From Dendrobium chrysotoxum (lineage: Eukaryota > Streptophyta > Magnoliopsida > Asparagales > Orchidaceae): DNA of 64,000 nt. This document shows, piece after piece, positions 11,698 through 23,487 of this stretch. Below the pieces are notes generated by a model that saw only the letters and a program-made list of their open reading frames with translations, was not told where the DNA came from and searched no databases. The position numbers and the translations under genes are program-made. How positions within the stretch are numbered: position 1 is the first letter of the stretch; every line of letters begins with the position of its first letter. The stretch spans positions 78,550,780 to 78,614,779 of the forward strand of contig CM034314.1 in NCBI GenBank assembly GCA_019925795.1. The letters run 5' to 3'.

Positions 11698-11820
11698 TTA
11701 GGCTTCATTTGGGACGCCTTTCTTATTGCTCTTAAAATAGTTTTTTAGGATAAAAATTAAATTTTTTTTACTAGAAAGCTTCTTTAAGAAGAAAATAGAA
11801 AGCCGTTCCAAACGAAGCCT
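11698..11820. mobile_element. Foldback MITE, family A
   Basis: Left end TTAGGCTTCATTTGGGACG and right end CCGTTCCAAACGAAGCCT are inverted repeats. The rest of each arm (TTTCTTATTGCTCTTAAAA and its counterpart) also pairs, so almost the whole 123 bp folds back on itself. It abuts the next copy. Confidence 0.75.
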
Positions 11821-11915
11821 GTGACTGTTTTTATCGCTTCTTAAAGCTGCTTTCTAATTTTGTACTAAAAATCTGTTTTAAGAAGCAATAAAAAAGTCAT
11901 CCCAAACGAAGTCTT
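11818..11915. mobile_element. Foldback MITE, family A (left end worn)
   Basis: TTATCGCTTCTTAAAGCTGC on the left pairs with the right arm through TTTTAAGAAGCAATAAAA, and the right end is CATCCCAAACGAAGTCTTA. The outermost left terminus is degraded. It is directly adjacent to its neighbours on both sides. Confidence 0.65.
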
Positions 11916-12004
11916 AGTTTGGGGCAGCTTTATAAAATAATTATTTAGTATAAAAATTTCTTAAACTTAAAAACAGTAAAAAAAATTATTCCAAATAAAA
12001 CTTT
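11913..12004. mobile_element. Foldback MITE, family A (short)
   Basis: Starts TTAGTTTGGGGCAGC and ends ATTATTCCAAATAAAACTTTA. It shares the TTA at its left border with the previous copy, making a run of three elements. Confidence 0.6.
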
Positions 12005-12600
12005 AATCCCACACCCGTTCCAATTTCCAAAAATAATATTTAGAAATTTTTATAGTAGAATTTGATGAACTCTATATTTGTGGGGTTAAAGCAAAATATA
12101 GAGTAAAAGAGCATTCATAAATAGTATGCCAATGATGTAAAAGAACATTCAGAAATAAAGATAAATAAATTTGAATAGATATTAATTTCATATCTTAGGC
12201 TTATAAAATTAAAGAAATATATATTCCCTTAAAAGTGGCATTTTGATAAAATTAAAGATCAGAATTTGCCGTATAAACTGATGGAAGATAATCAAGAAGC
12301 TGTACTCTACAGAAAACAATAAATAAATCCTGTAGGGTTTTTTTTTTTAAATAATATTTCGTTGTTGAGGAAAAGCTCAAAATAGTATTTTGGTTATTTA
12401 TAAATGATGATTTTAGTTTCAGAATATCTTATTTCTTTAATTTAATATATTGACTATATAAAATTCATCTCACATGATCATTTTAGTAGAAATTAAAAGA
12501 AATTGGAATGCAAAATTGTTCTAATTTAATCTAAGAGTTTATTTGTGATCAATTTTGTATAATCGAAAGATTAAATTGGAGAAATGTGATATTTTTAGAG

Positions 12601-12799
12601 TTGGGCTTCATTTGAGACGACTTTCTTATTATTTTTATAAAAATATTGTAGAGAAAGTAACTATTTAAAATAGCTGTAGAAAGCAATTTCGTTGTACAAA
12701 TTTTTTTTTAAAAGTTGCGAAAAAACAGTGGCAAAATAGAAATTATTATTAAGGTCTGAAAAAAAAACCAGTAAGAAAGCGATTCCAAACAAGGGCTTA
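12601..12799. mobile_element. Foldback MITE, family A (long form)
   Basis: Left end TTGGGCTTCATTTGAGACGA, right end GCGATTCCAAACAAGGGCTTA. About 199 bp; it has a longer middle than the 120-bp form. It directly abuts the next two copies. Confidence 0.7.
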
Positions 12800-12996
12800 G
12801 GCATCATTTGGGATGACTTTCTTGTCATTGTGTAAAGTTGTTGTAGATGAATTAAATTTTTAAAACTGTTGTAGATCAGCTTCTTCGTAAAATATTTTTT
12901 TTAAAAGCAAAAAAAAAAAAAAAACAATGGCCAAATAGAAATTGTGGTTATGATCTGAAAGCAAAGTAATAAAAAAGCTATCCCAAATGAAGTCTA
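12797..12996. mobile_element. Foldback MITE, family A (long form)
   Basis: Left end TTAGGCATCATTTGGGATGA, right end CTATCCCAAATGAAGTCTAA. It contains an A-rich run at about 12909-12924. Shares its left TTA with the preceding copy. Confidence 0.7.
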
Positions 12997-13203
12997 AGAG
13001 TCTCTTTAGGATTGTTTTCTTCATGCTTTATTTTTTCAAACAGCAACTACAATTTCATTTGACTATTGCTTTCTCTCTGTTTTTCAAATATTTCAATGGT
13101 GAAAAGCTATTTTTTTTGCAATTAGAGTTGCTAAGTTATTTTCCCCATTAAAAGTTCACAATCAAAATTATAAAACGTTGCAGCTTTTTCAAATAGATCC
13201 TTA
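12994..13203. mobile_element. Foldback MITE, family A (divergent)
   Basis: Starts TAAGAGTCTCTTTAGGATTG and ends CAAATAGATCCTTA. The most divergent of the three head-to-tail copies at 12601-13203; included because length, border TAA/TTA and terminal pairing fit. Confidence 0.5.
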
Positions 13204-13670
13204 ATAGAAAGCATACTAATAATTCAAAGACTATTTTGATTTTTTTTTTTTTTCTTGTTAGATTTACCAGCTTTCCCATCGCATCCTAGTCATAGAAAAT
13301 ATCAAAATAGGATCAAATTAACCATCCACCAAACTTCTTGAAAAAAGGGCATACATGAAAGATAATTAAGAGAAGAAAAAAACTAGGTGATGGTTAATTT
13401 TAAAATAATTTGATTAGCTTCGAGATGAGTGTAATTAAAGATGTTCATTTTTTATTAATAACACTAAACTCAGAATAAATTTAATGATTTTAAATTCATT
13501 TTTAACAAAGTTTAATATCCATTTTTTGTTCTTCAAGAAAATAATAAAAAGGTTTCTATGAATCAACATAATGATAAGCCCCAAAACAAGGTGAATGTGT
13601 AGGCTCACTCTGAGCTAGTTGCCATTGTAAAATTGAGCCCAAAATAGATTAACAACAAGGGAAATATCGG

Positions 13671-13797
13671 TATGGCTTCGTTTGGAACGGCTTTTTTACT
13701 ACTTCTTAAAACATCTTTCGAATAGAAAAATTTTAATTTTTGTACAAAAAAGTTGTTTTAAGAAGCAGTAAAAAAGCCATACCAAACAAAGCCTAAG
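13671..13797. mobile_element. Foldback MITE, family A (well preserved)
   Basis: Left end ATGGCTTCGTTTGGAACGGC; right end GCCATACCAAACAAAGCCTAA. Inner arms CTACTTCTTAAAACA and TGTTTTAAGAAGCAGTAAAA pair closely. About 127 bp, one of the clearest copies. Confidence 0.75.
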
Positions 13798-14317
13798 TAT
13801 GAATACCTACCGGGCATGGTGGAGAAATATGCCCCATAATGCCACCATATATAACAAACAATATTGGAGTATTATGTATATTATTTCATTATTCGATGAA
13901 ATTTATTCAAAAGTTTGTTTCAGACCAACTTACCATTGTTGTTTTTTGTATATGCAGAATGTTTATTGAACTTTGAAATAATTTAGATGCTCCAGTATTG
14001 TTAGTTGAAGGGATTCATTAAATTTTATGATAATAAAGTTGCCAATGAAGGCTTGTGGCCAAAATATGTGACATTGTTGTTATTTGCAATGAATTTTGTG
14101 ATGGCACTTACAGCAGCAAATATGTCTATCTTAGCGACAAAATTCGTGATAAAAATTCCCTGACACTGTAAAAGGGTTGTTTATGTGGTAACCAAAGCTC
14201 AAGTTCCAAAGGGAATATACATATTTTTTTTTCTTTAGGTATATTTAAAACATAAGAAATATTTTCTTTGAATCCTATTTTAGAAATTTCAATTATTTTC
14301 ATGTGACAGTAATTGAT

Positions 14318-14453
14318 TTAGGGTTTGTTTGTGATAGCTTTCTTATTATTTTTTAAAGCAGTTTTCTAGTGTAAAAAATTTTTGAAAAAGAAATTTTTAT
14401 ATTAACAAGCTACTCTAGAATTTAATAAGAAAGATGTCCCAAACGGAGCCTTA
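14318..14453. mobile_element. Foldback MITE, family A
   Basis: Left TTAGGGTTTGTTTGTGATAG, right GATGTCCCAAACGGAGCCTTA. TTA lies at both borders, which fits a 3-bp target duplication of the PIF/Harbinger (Tourist) kind. Confidence 0.7.
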
Positions 14454-14561
14454 GACTTCATTTGTTATAGTTTTTTGTGGTTTTCTAAAACAATTTTTTA
14501 GTACACTTTTTTTAAAGCACTAAAAAAATAATGTTTAAAAGTCGTCTCAAACGAAGCATTT
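14451..14561. mobile_element. Foldback MITE, family A
   Basis: Left TTAGACTTCATTTGTTATAG, right GTCGTCTCAAACGAAGCATT. It shares the TTA at 14451-14453 with the preceding copy. Confidence 0.65.
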
Positions 14562-14690
14562 GGGTTATAAATAAAAAAATTAATGACTATTTTTCCCTCG
14601 GTTTAGTCAAAAGAATATTTTTTATAGTGCTATTGATACGACAACCAAAAATAGTATTATTTTTCAATACTTAGAACAAACCTTTCATTT

Positions 14691-17090
14691 TAGGGGTGGG
14701 CAACATTTTCATATAAATAGACTAGTATTTAAAAAAATCAAATGAAGACATAATTGTATTTCATTATGATAGATAAATTAAAAATTGTTATAAGCTTATT
14801 AATTTATTTACATTTTTTGATAATGTTGTATTATAACTTCATTGTGAATCAAATAGAACACATCTTTTTCAATGTAAAGCACCTGACAGTTGTTGAGCCA
14901 ATCATTACCCATCTTACTATGCAATCGATATTTGATAATCCTCATGACAAAAAAGACTCTCTCCACTATAGCAGTAGTAATTGGTAAAGTTAATGCTAAA
15001 GTAATAAGTTTGTAAACCAGAGGATACGCATCATCCTTCTTAATCTTAACAATTTGCTTTGCAAGATCATCAATACTGTTTAGAGGAGAACTCATCACTG
15101 GTACACATATAATAAATATAAGTTGATGACTAATTTTTAAGAGCCACAAGCTCAATTGAAGAAAAATCACTTGGATATAACTCTGCTAGACGTATCAATT
15201 TTCTCTTATTATAAACAAGGAAAGAATCACTTTTGTTTAAGCATGTCAAAAAAAAAAAAAAAAAACTCAGTACTAGATTCAGAAAAGTGATTATTTAGCT
15301 CTTGAAGTTGCATATCAACTATAGTATAGAATAACGCAACATGGTAATGATTAAGTTCGTTATCTCTTCACCTTTTCGCACTGATTGACGACAAGTTTTG
15401 TATACATCATTCATATTTATAACATCAACTTGAAAAATACTAAAAAATGTGATACTTCATCTAATAAAGCGCTCCATCCATTTTTCCTCGGGGTCTGTAG
15501 TTGTTGTTTAAATCTTTGTACCAGTTTCATCGTATTTTCAATCTCTTAATCTTTTCTTTGTAATGATTGTGATAACTCATTTATAACCTTCAAGATATCA
15601 ATCATCAAATGCATTGTAAAAATAAAATTGAAAGACTCCATTATATCAATCAAAATACCCGCTTCAACCGATTGTTGATCATGTACCCCTTCTTTTTTAA
15701 CAATCTCAAGTACCTCGATTATAGAAGCATACATTCTCATGAGACTAATTAAAGTATGAAAATATGAACTCCATCTAATATCACTAGATCTTTGTAAATT
15801 AATCTCTTGATTTAAATCTTGACCGCTTATTAGATTGCTAGTTTTAAAATGTGATAATATTTTTTCATGTTGAATAGCTTTAAGAGTATTCAATCTCTTA
15901 CAGGAAGCCCTAACAACATTTATAATTCTAAAAGTAAACTCATACAGATATTTCACTTGCCAATGATTATTCGCTACATCTACCTAGCATAATTAGAGTT
16001 GATGAGCGAAACAGTGAACATAAAATACTTAAGGTTTATCATTAAGAATAAGAGTCTTTAGACCATTAAATTCCTCATACATATTGGATGCCCCATCATA
16101 ACCTTGACGGCTTGTCCTATGTAAGCTCAATGAATGTTTTGCAAGAATAGTTTCAACAGCTGCTTTAAGTGTAACTGCATTAGTTGAAGAAATATATTTG
16201 ATACCAATAAATCTTTCAATAGCTTGCCATTTCTTATCCACATATCTCAAATGTCAACTGCTTCTTTGTTGACACATCACGATTCTCATCTATAAGAATG
16301 ACAAAGTAAGAATTGTCAATGTCATTCATGATGACAACCAATGTTTCAGCAGCCGCTGCATAATAAATATCTTTTTGAACTTTTGGTGAAATCAAATTTA
16401 ATTTTGCACTAGCATTTTCAAAAGTAACATTCTTAATTTCTTCATTGTGATCAACCATAAAATAAAATAACTCTGAATAATTGTCTTTATTTTCTGAATT
16501 AAATGCCTCATCGTGACCATGAAATGACAAACCTTATCTAAAAAGAAATCTAATACAATCAACAACTGCACATAATAGGACCCGATATATATATATACTG
16601 AGCCATAAAGTAGGAACACTTTGTATTTTAAGATTTATTAAATCTTCACATTACTTTCATGCTTTGTTGTGAGAACTATTATATTCTCCAACATGAGCTA
16701 ATAATTTTTCTTTTTTTCTTCCAATTTCTGAATCCTTCACCAACGAATCAATCACCATCATCTTGACTTTTATTTGTTTGTTTTTGAGGTTTGAATAAAT
16801 AACCGTGCAAACAAAATGCAGCATCTTTGTAAACACTATACTCCAACCATTTCAGATATTCTTCAAATCATTTATAATTAAACCTCTAAGCAACATTTTA
16901 TATTATTGTTTGGTGAAAATTATGATTTTTTGGTTGATAAGATCCCTTCACCAAATATGCTCGTCGAACTCCATCTCTATCATTTGCATCATAACTCTAG
17001 ATTGAAGGTCGAAGGCCAGGGTTGATAAGAAGATTATCAATATCAACCTCAACCCGTTCCTTCCTTTTTGAAATATCAATCCATATACTG
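14691..17090 (-). pseudogene. hAT-superfamily transposase (TTF zinc finger / DUF4371 / dimerisation domain), decayed
   Basis: Read on the minus strand, three parts follow in family order. A TTF-type zinc-finger region comes first (about 16990-16790; RRAYLVKGSYQPK, KWLEYSVYKDAAFC, then HGYLFKP). A DUF4371-like core follows (about 16560-16020) with SFHGHDEAF, VDHNEEIKNV, QKDIYYAAAAETL, ILIDENRDVSTKKQ, RQGYDGASNMYEEFNGLKTL. Then a middle part (about 15940-15550) with RASCKRLNTLK and SDIRWSSYF, and the hAT C-terminal dimerisation domain (about 15060-14810) with YPLVYKLITLALTLP, ERVFFVMRIIKYRL and GNDWLNNCQVLYIEKDVF. Length fits a full transposase of about 750 residues, but stops and frameshifts make it dead. 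TAGGGGTGGGCAAC at 14691 could be the terminal repeat at the 3' side; no matching right end was found. Confidence 0.85.
15247..15266. repeat. Poly(A) run inside the hAT remnant
   Basis: About 18 consecutive A within the region between the middle and dimerisation parts of the transposase. Confidence 0.8.
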
Positions 17091-18072
17091 TTAGCTAAAC
17101 ATAGTAAAAAATAAATTGATGTACTAAAAACTAGACACAATAAACATTAAGCATAAGTTACACATATTATATAAATAAATAAACACAACAAAGCTTAATT
17201 GAATTGATGTAACATAATAATTGTGAAAGCTTAATAGAATTACTTGATCGAAGTTGCTAGAGAAAATCTAATGTTTTACTTTGTAAAAAATATCACCACA
17301 TTATATAAAATTTGCATTGCAACTTACCTTGATAAATTTATGGCAAAGAGTTGAAGTTATATGAGAAACCCATGCATTATAGAACACCAAGCAGTATAGA
17401 ACACCAAGATAATCATAGAAGTTTCCAATGCTCTGCAAAATGCAAACAAAATTACAATTATGAATGATTTTTCTAAATTTTCTCTCTTCTTAAAGCTACT
17501 CTATAGCAATACATCATGTTTATTTAAGCGACCAAAGGATATGAGGGGCAGTTTAATATAATTCTATTAAAGTCTACTGCCAATATTTTAACAGGGGAAG
17601 AATTTAGTTTAGAGTATTCTCATCTTCACAAAAAAATCCTAAATAAATCTGACAGATTCAAACAAATCTCAAAACTGACATATTCAAACAAATCTCAAAA
17701 CTTAATAAATTGGAATGAACATTGAAATCCTAAGAGATTAGGTTGCAGTGAACAAAACGATTTGTATTTCATTTTAACTAAGTTTTGAGATTTTATTTTA
17801 ACTAAGCTTTCAATCATTAAAGCTACTAACTAGGCTATAAGAATTAAGATAAGAAGAAAAAACACTAAAAGGATGAAACGAGGAGGGCCAAATTACCTTG
17901 AGACTTAAGAGCTGAAATGCTGGAGCGGTGGAGCCTAATTTCAGATGGAGCCAAAGAAGCGAGCAAAACAAACAGGATGACGACAAAGCAATGGAGCGAA
18001 CGAAACGAAATGGGGCGACCGACAACGATAGTGCAACGGAGCGAATGATTGTCGCCTGATTTCGGTTGGAGT
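17091..18072. other. Stretch without a recognisable gene
   Basis: AT-rich up to about 17870; then about 180 bp richer in GC with repeated GGAGCG motifs (17910-18050). It may hold the unresolved 5' end of the hAT element. No ORF with family similarity. Confidence 0.4.
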
Positions 18073-20720
18073 GAGTGTAATATAGAGAGCTAAACAAGGT
18101 CACCATGAAGAATAAGTATCCTCTACCTCACATTGATGACCTATTTGACAAGTTGCCAGGCTCTTCTGTGTTTTCCAAGGTTGATCTTCGTTCGAGGTAT
18201 CACCAATTAAAGATCAAGAATGAGGATGTGTCAAAGACCGCTTTTCGATCTCGATATGGTCACTACGAATTTTTAAGCATGCCTTTCGGGTTGACTAATG
18301 CCACTGCTGCTTTTATGGATCTGATGAATAAAATTTTTAGGTTATGCCTAGATAGATTTGTGATAGTATTCATTGATGATATTTTGATCTATTCCAAAAG
18401 TGATGAGAAGACACCAAACATCTTCAATCTGTATTGACTATTCTTTGGGAGAATAATATTTATGCCAAATTCTTGAAGTATGAGTTTTGGCTTCAAGAGG
18501 TGGCATTTCTTGGTCACATTGTTAGTGAAGCTGAAATTTCTATGGATCCTGCTAAGGTTAAGGCAGTAATGGATTGGTCGAGGCCAAGCACCATCATCGA
18601 AATTCATAGTTTTCTTGGCCTGGCTGGTTATTACAAACATTTCGTGGAAGGCTTTTCAAGTATTGCAACTCAACTGACTAGCTAACCAAGAAGTCTGTCA
18701 AGTTCATATGGTATGATGCATGCGAATAGAATTTTCAGAAGCTCAAGTGGTATATGGTATCTTCTCTTATTCTCATCATTCCTTCTGGTACTGATGGATT
18801 TTAGATCTACAGTGATATTTCACATCAAGTATTGCGTTGTGTTTTAATGCAGCACGGTAAAGTGGTAGCTTATGCAGCCAGGCAACTTAAGATGCTTGAG
18901 AAAAATTATCCTACACATTACTTGGAGCTAGCTACAGTCATTTTTGTACTAAAGATATGGAGGCATTACCTTTATAGTGTTCGTTGTGAGGTTTTCACTG
19001 ATCATAAGAGCTTGAAATACATCTATGCTCAGAATGAGTTGAACTTAAGGCAAAGGCGATGACTTAAGTTGATGAAGGACTATGATCTGCAGATTTAGTG
19101 CCATTCGGGCAAAGCTAACGTGGTGGCAGATGCTTTAAGCAGGAAGTCTTCATCTTATGCAGCTTGGATAATCACTCAGGAGCGACAACTAGTGTTTGAA
19201 ATGGAGCGACTTCAGCTTGAGATAGTACCAATGGGAGGCAACTCTGTATTCAATTGACGATTATGGATCGAATTTGAGAAGCTCAAATGGAAGATATAGA
19301 GTTGATGCAGATTAGAGATCAAGTTTAGAATGGATTAAAGCCAGACTTCACTATTAACCAGACGGGTATTTTAAAATTTAAAGATCGCCTGCGTGTTCCA
19401 GAACACGTCGAACTTCGACAGAAGATACTTCAAGAGGCACACACGACTCCGTATTTAGTTCACCTTGGGAGCACAAAAATGGATCAAGATCTTAAGGAGC
19501 TATTCTAGTGGCCTGATATAAAGAATAATGTGGCAGAGTTCGTAGTTAAGTGCTTAACGTATTAGATGGTCAAGGCAGAACACCAAACACCTGGTGGTTT
19601 ATTGCAACCTCTTCCTATTCCAGAATGAAAGTGAGAGGAGATTGCTATGGACTTCGTAGTTGGCTTGCCTAGATCAAAGCAAGGTTATGATGCAGTTTGG
19701 TTTATAGTTGGTAGACTCCCCAAGATAGCTCACTTTTTACCAATTAAGCAGAACTTCTCGGTGGAAAAGCTAGCAAGAATCTACGTGGATAATATCATTC
19801 GATTGCATCGTATTCCTCTTGTCATTGTATCTAATAGAGATGAGAGATTTACTTCAAGGCTATCAAAGAAAGTGCAAGAAGCTTTTGGTATGAGATTAGA
19901 TTTTAGCTCTGCTTTTCACTCACAAATAGATGGTTAGTTGGAGCGCACCATTCAAACATTAGAAGATTTATTGAGAGACTGCATTCTTGATTTTGGTGAA
20001 ATCTGAGAGGACTATATTTCACTCATGGAGTTTGCTTACATCAACAACTTTCAAGCTAGTATCAGCAAGGCACCCTATGAGGCTCTTTATGGGAGAAAGT
20101 GCAGATCTCCTTTGTGTTGGTTTGAAGTCGGCGAGAGGAAGCTCTTGGGACCTTAATTAGTTGATCAAGCTACCAAGAAGAATCATCAAATTCTGAAAAA
20201 CTTCATTCTATTTAGGAGCATCAAAAGAAATATTTCAATCCTAAGTATAGGAATGTTGAATTTGAAGTTGGTGATAACGTATTTCTCAAGGTTTTGCCGA
20301 TGCGCGGAGTTACCAGATTTGGCAAAGGTGGCAAACCTTAGCCCCACTTCATTGGACCTTTAGAGGTGATCGAGAGAGTCGGTAGAGTTTCTTATAGATT
20401 GGTTATTCCTCCAAGGCTTGCAGGAGTACATAATGTCTTTCATGTTTCCTTTCTTTAGCATTACGTGCATGACAATTCTCACATTATTCAGTTTGAGCCT
20501 TTGTTGATTCATGAAGATTTGAGCTATGAAGAAGTACTTGAGCACATTTTGGAATGTGAAGTTTGACAACATCATCAATCTAAATAATTTGTTAGAGTGC
20601 TTTGGAAGAACCAGTCAGAACGAGAAGTCACTTAGGAGATTGAAGAAGAGATGATCATGAAGTATCCATAGTTGTTTCAAAACTAAGGTATGAATTTGGG
20701 GACCAAATTCTTTTAAGGGG
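18073..20720 (+). pseudogene. Ty3/Gypsy chromovirus (Tekay/Del-like) pol remnant, 5'-truncated
   Basis: The remnant starts abruptly inside the reverse transcriptase at YRELNKVTMKNKYPLPHIDD; gag, protease and the first part of RT are missing. RT shows FSKVDLRSRYHQLKIK, FLSMPFGLTNATAAFMDLM and the active site VFIDDILIYSK (about 18370). A frameshift near 18430 leads into AFLGHIVSEAEISMDPAKV and SFLGLAGYYKHFVEGFSSIA. RNase H follows (18820-19150; GKVVAYAARQLKMLEKNYPT, VFTDHKSLKYI, NVVADALSRK). The integrase zinc-finger and core regions lie at about 19390-20110 (MDFVVGLPRSKQGYDAVWFI, FHSQIDG, APYEALYGRKCRSP). The end at 20300-20640 has the chromodomain-type stretch (RLAGVHNVFHVSFL). At least ten stops and several frameshifts. 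Confidence 0.9.
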
Positions 20721-20726
20721 GGCAGT
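20712..20726 (+). other. Polypurine tract of the Gypsy element
   Basis: AAGGGGGGCAG stands a few bases before the TG of the 3' LTR, where plus-strand priming is expected. Confidence 0.6.
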
Positions 20727-22113
20727 ATGTAATATATAAGCCTAGACCGACCAGTCCATGCATTTCATTTGTTGAGTCGCAGCCACACAAACAGACCATC
20801 CTCCCGCTCCTTCGTCCGGAGTGCGACCAACCGCCGTGCAACCATCATTTCACACATTCTCTTTCTCTCTCTCTCTCTCTCCAATCACGTAAATCAAGCT
20901 ATTCATCCCACCTTGTTTGAGTTTTCCCGCTCCCAACCTTCCCTCCCCCCATTTAAACCGAATATGAAGCTAGAACATTGCTTATTCTTCTATTTTCTTC
21001 CACGTAGCAGTCGTCGAAGTCCTCTCTCCTCGCTTCTTTCTCACAACATCTACCTACAACAAGTGTTCCTTTGATAGTGAGTTCAAACTTTCTCTCTTTC
21101 CCCTCTCCCCTCTTTACTCTCTTCCTCAGGTGTTTGCCTTGTTTCAACGCCATTGTTAGGGAAGGATTTTCTTTTTATTTTCTTCTTTCTCTTGGATCGC
21201 ATTTGAGCCTTCATCCTCCTTCCCTCATTGTCTGATATCATTTAACAAGGGGTAAGTTAATGTTATAGTTATTATTATTTGAATTCTTAAAATTGATTGG
21301 AGATGTTAGATCTTAATTAACCATACTTACATGATTTGGTCATTTTTATTCATGTTGGTATGTTCCCTTTTTATGTTGCGATTTAGTTCAAAAATTAGAG
21401 AATCCTACGTTGTTTAGAAACCTTCTACATCATTATTTCATGTTAAATCCTGTGGATTTTTCTAAGAAAGTTTAGGTTGGATTGTATAAGCTTTGCATTT
21501 TATATATTGGAGTCTTTTAGTTGTATATTAAAATATGATTTATTGTTGTAGGTTATTTTGAGCTTTGTCCTTGAGGTGTGATCGGTTGAACATCTTTTGA
21601 CTTTGGACCCTGTGTCACTCTCATAGAGGTAAGTAACTATTATTTATTTTGGTGTAAACGTATCCTTCTTTGTTAGGGGCAAAATCCGCAATATTTGTAT
21701 TATAATTCTTTTATAATTATTTAGGTTGCCAGTTCTATTTTTTATAATTATTAGTATTGTGCATGTCAGGGATCTTATTTATGGCTCACATTGAAATTAT
21801 TATGTAGTATAAATAATATTATCATGATTTATTGATACACGAGCTATTAGCATTTAAATGGTTCATGCTATTGAAAGGTTTAATCTATAATCATTAGCTT
21901 TATTTAATGTAGTATATAATACTTTTGTTGTAAATCATTTTAGTTATACAAATTATAATTTGTCATGTTGATTTATATAACATATGTTGATTTTTTTTTT
22001 TTTTGTTGTAAAAACACTCGCACTGTATGATTGTGTGTATGTCGGTAGAACCTTATTGATTTTTGGCTAGCAGGGGTCGACGGGCCCCCAAAGTGACGAC
22101 TTTACAGGAAATC

Positions 22114-22788
22114 GGTAACAATATAAACTCTTAACTATCGAGATATTATCCTCTGTATCCTAAGAGCCTCATTGTTTTATCCTGTTGGTGTAACTTTCCA
22201 ATAGGTCACCCATCTCAGAATTGCTCTGAGATGAGCATGCTTAACTGTGAAATTTCTTACAAAAATTTCAACAATTATACCAAAAGGTGTCTTGATGTTT
22301 AAGAGTTTAACTTTCTTTTACTTAAGGGGTCTCACAATCTCCCCCACTTAAGTAACTGACGTCCTCGTCAGCATCTTTATCCTAGAATCATCCATAAGAC
22401 ATGTAGGATTCTAGAGGTGACCCCTACAAGTTCCAAGTGGTGGCTCCAGTCATGTAATACTTTGTCCCACACAAGGTTCAAGAGGTGGCTCCCATGGCTA
22501 GCACTTTGTCTTGTATGGAACTTAGTTCCCATTTTTTGGCTGGTGTATTGCTCTGATACCATTTGTAACAGCCTAAACTCTTAAGTATCGAGATATTGTC
22601 CGCTTTGGCCTAAGAGCCTTACAATTTTGTCCTGTTGGTGTAACTTCTCAATAGGTCACCCATCCTAGAATTGCTCTGGGATGAGTATGCTTAACTGTGA
22701 AGTTTCTTACGAAAATTTCAATCATTACACCAAAATGCGTCTCGATATTTAAGAGTTTAATTTTTTTTTTTACTTAAGGGGTTTCACA
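22114..22788 (-). mobile_element. TRIM (terminal-repeat retrotransposon in miniature), complete
   Basis: Two direct repeats of 223 bp (22114-22336) and 225 bp (22564-22788) are over 80% alike by eye, with TG...CA-type ends (TGTGA...TTACA on the minus strand). Right beside the right repeat is GCTCTGATACCA, the complement of TGGTATCAGAGC, the usual initiator-Met tRNA primer site. Beside the left repeat is ATCTCCCCCACTT, i.e. a polypurine tract on the minus strand. The whole 675-bp unit is flanked by AAATC at 22109-22113 and 22789-22793. Only about 225 bp lie between the LTRs and no protein is encoded, so it depends on enzymes from other elements. It sits inside the Gypsy 3' LTR and is therefore younger. 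Confidence 0.92.
22550..22561 (-). other. Primer-binding site of the TRIM
   Basis: Reads TGGTATCAGAGC on the minus strand, 2 bp from the LTR. Complementary to the 3' end of initiator methionine tRNA. Confidence 0.88.
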
Positions 22789-22998
22789 AAATCATTGGAT
22801 TTCCTTAGGTTGGTTTTTATCTTCTTGGTGATGGGTATATGATAAACCGATAATAACTATATATGCAAGAAAATATAAGTGGATATGAATTGGAAATAAG
22901 ATATGACTTATATGTCATTATAAGGTACATGAATACCTAGTGTGGTGCATTTGTAAACATTATAACAATTTGACATCAATAGTTATTTGACATATATA

Positions 22999-23016
22999 CA
23001 CACACACACACACACA
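22999..23016. repeat. (CA)n microsatellite
   Basis: About nine CA units following a short TATATA. Confidence 0.9.
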
Positions 23017-23443
23017 TTAGAAGATGTAGAAAATATAACATATCTCATGACAATTTTTGATATAGTGAATATAGATTGCTACTCTCCTCTTTTGATTGTT
23101 CATACTGTATGCTTCATTCCTTTGCCATTTATGCTTTGATAGATATAAGTTACTTGTTGAGCTTGATAATCAAACTCACCCGTTGTCCTTTTTCAACAGG
23201 TCCTGCAGGCGTATTTGGTGGGCATCCATCTCGGGAACAGGGTTACCAGTAGTAGACTGTTTTTTTGTATTTATTATTTTGTAGTTGTTTATTATATTTA
23301 TGCTTTTGTTCTGTGTGTTGGGAAGTTTCTTTCCTACTTTTTAGTTCTATTTATATTTTTTTGACTTGCATCAGAATTTTATTATTTGCATGTATTGGTT
23401 ATTTGAACTTCTATTAATGAATTGGCTTTTCTTTCACTTCCTT

Positions 23444-23487
<44 letters not shown>
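23444..23487. repeat. (GT)n(AT)n compound microsatellite
   Basis: About nine GT units pass directly into thirteen AT units. Confidence 0.95.

Noticed and set aside
20769..21153. Open frames on both strands near the Gypsy 3' end
   Set aside because: They lie in the CT-rich part of the LTR; low-complexity translation only.
22550..22561. Sequence complementary to a Met tRNA end as a tRNA gene
   Set aside because: Only the 12-base primer-site complement is present; no cloverleaf can be formed.
22377..22562. 61-codon frame on the minus strand
   Set aside because: It is the internal part of the TRIM and runs into the primer site; TRIMs encode no protein.
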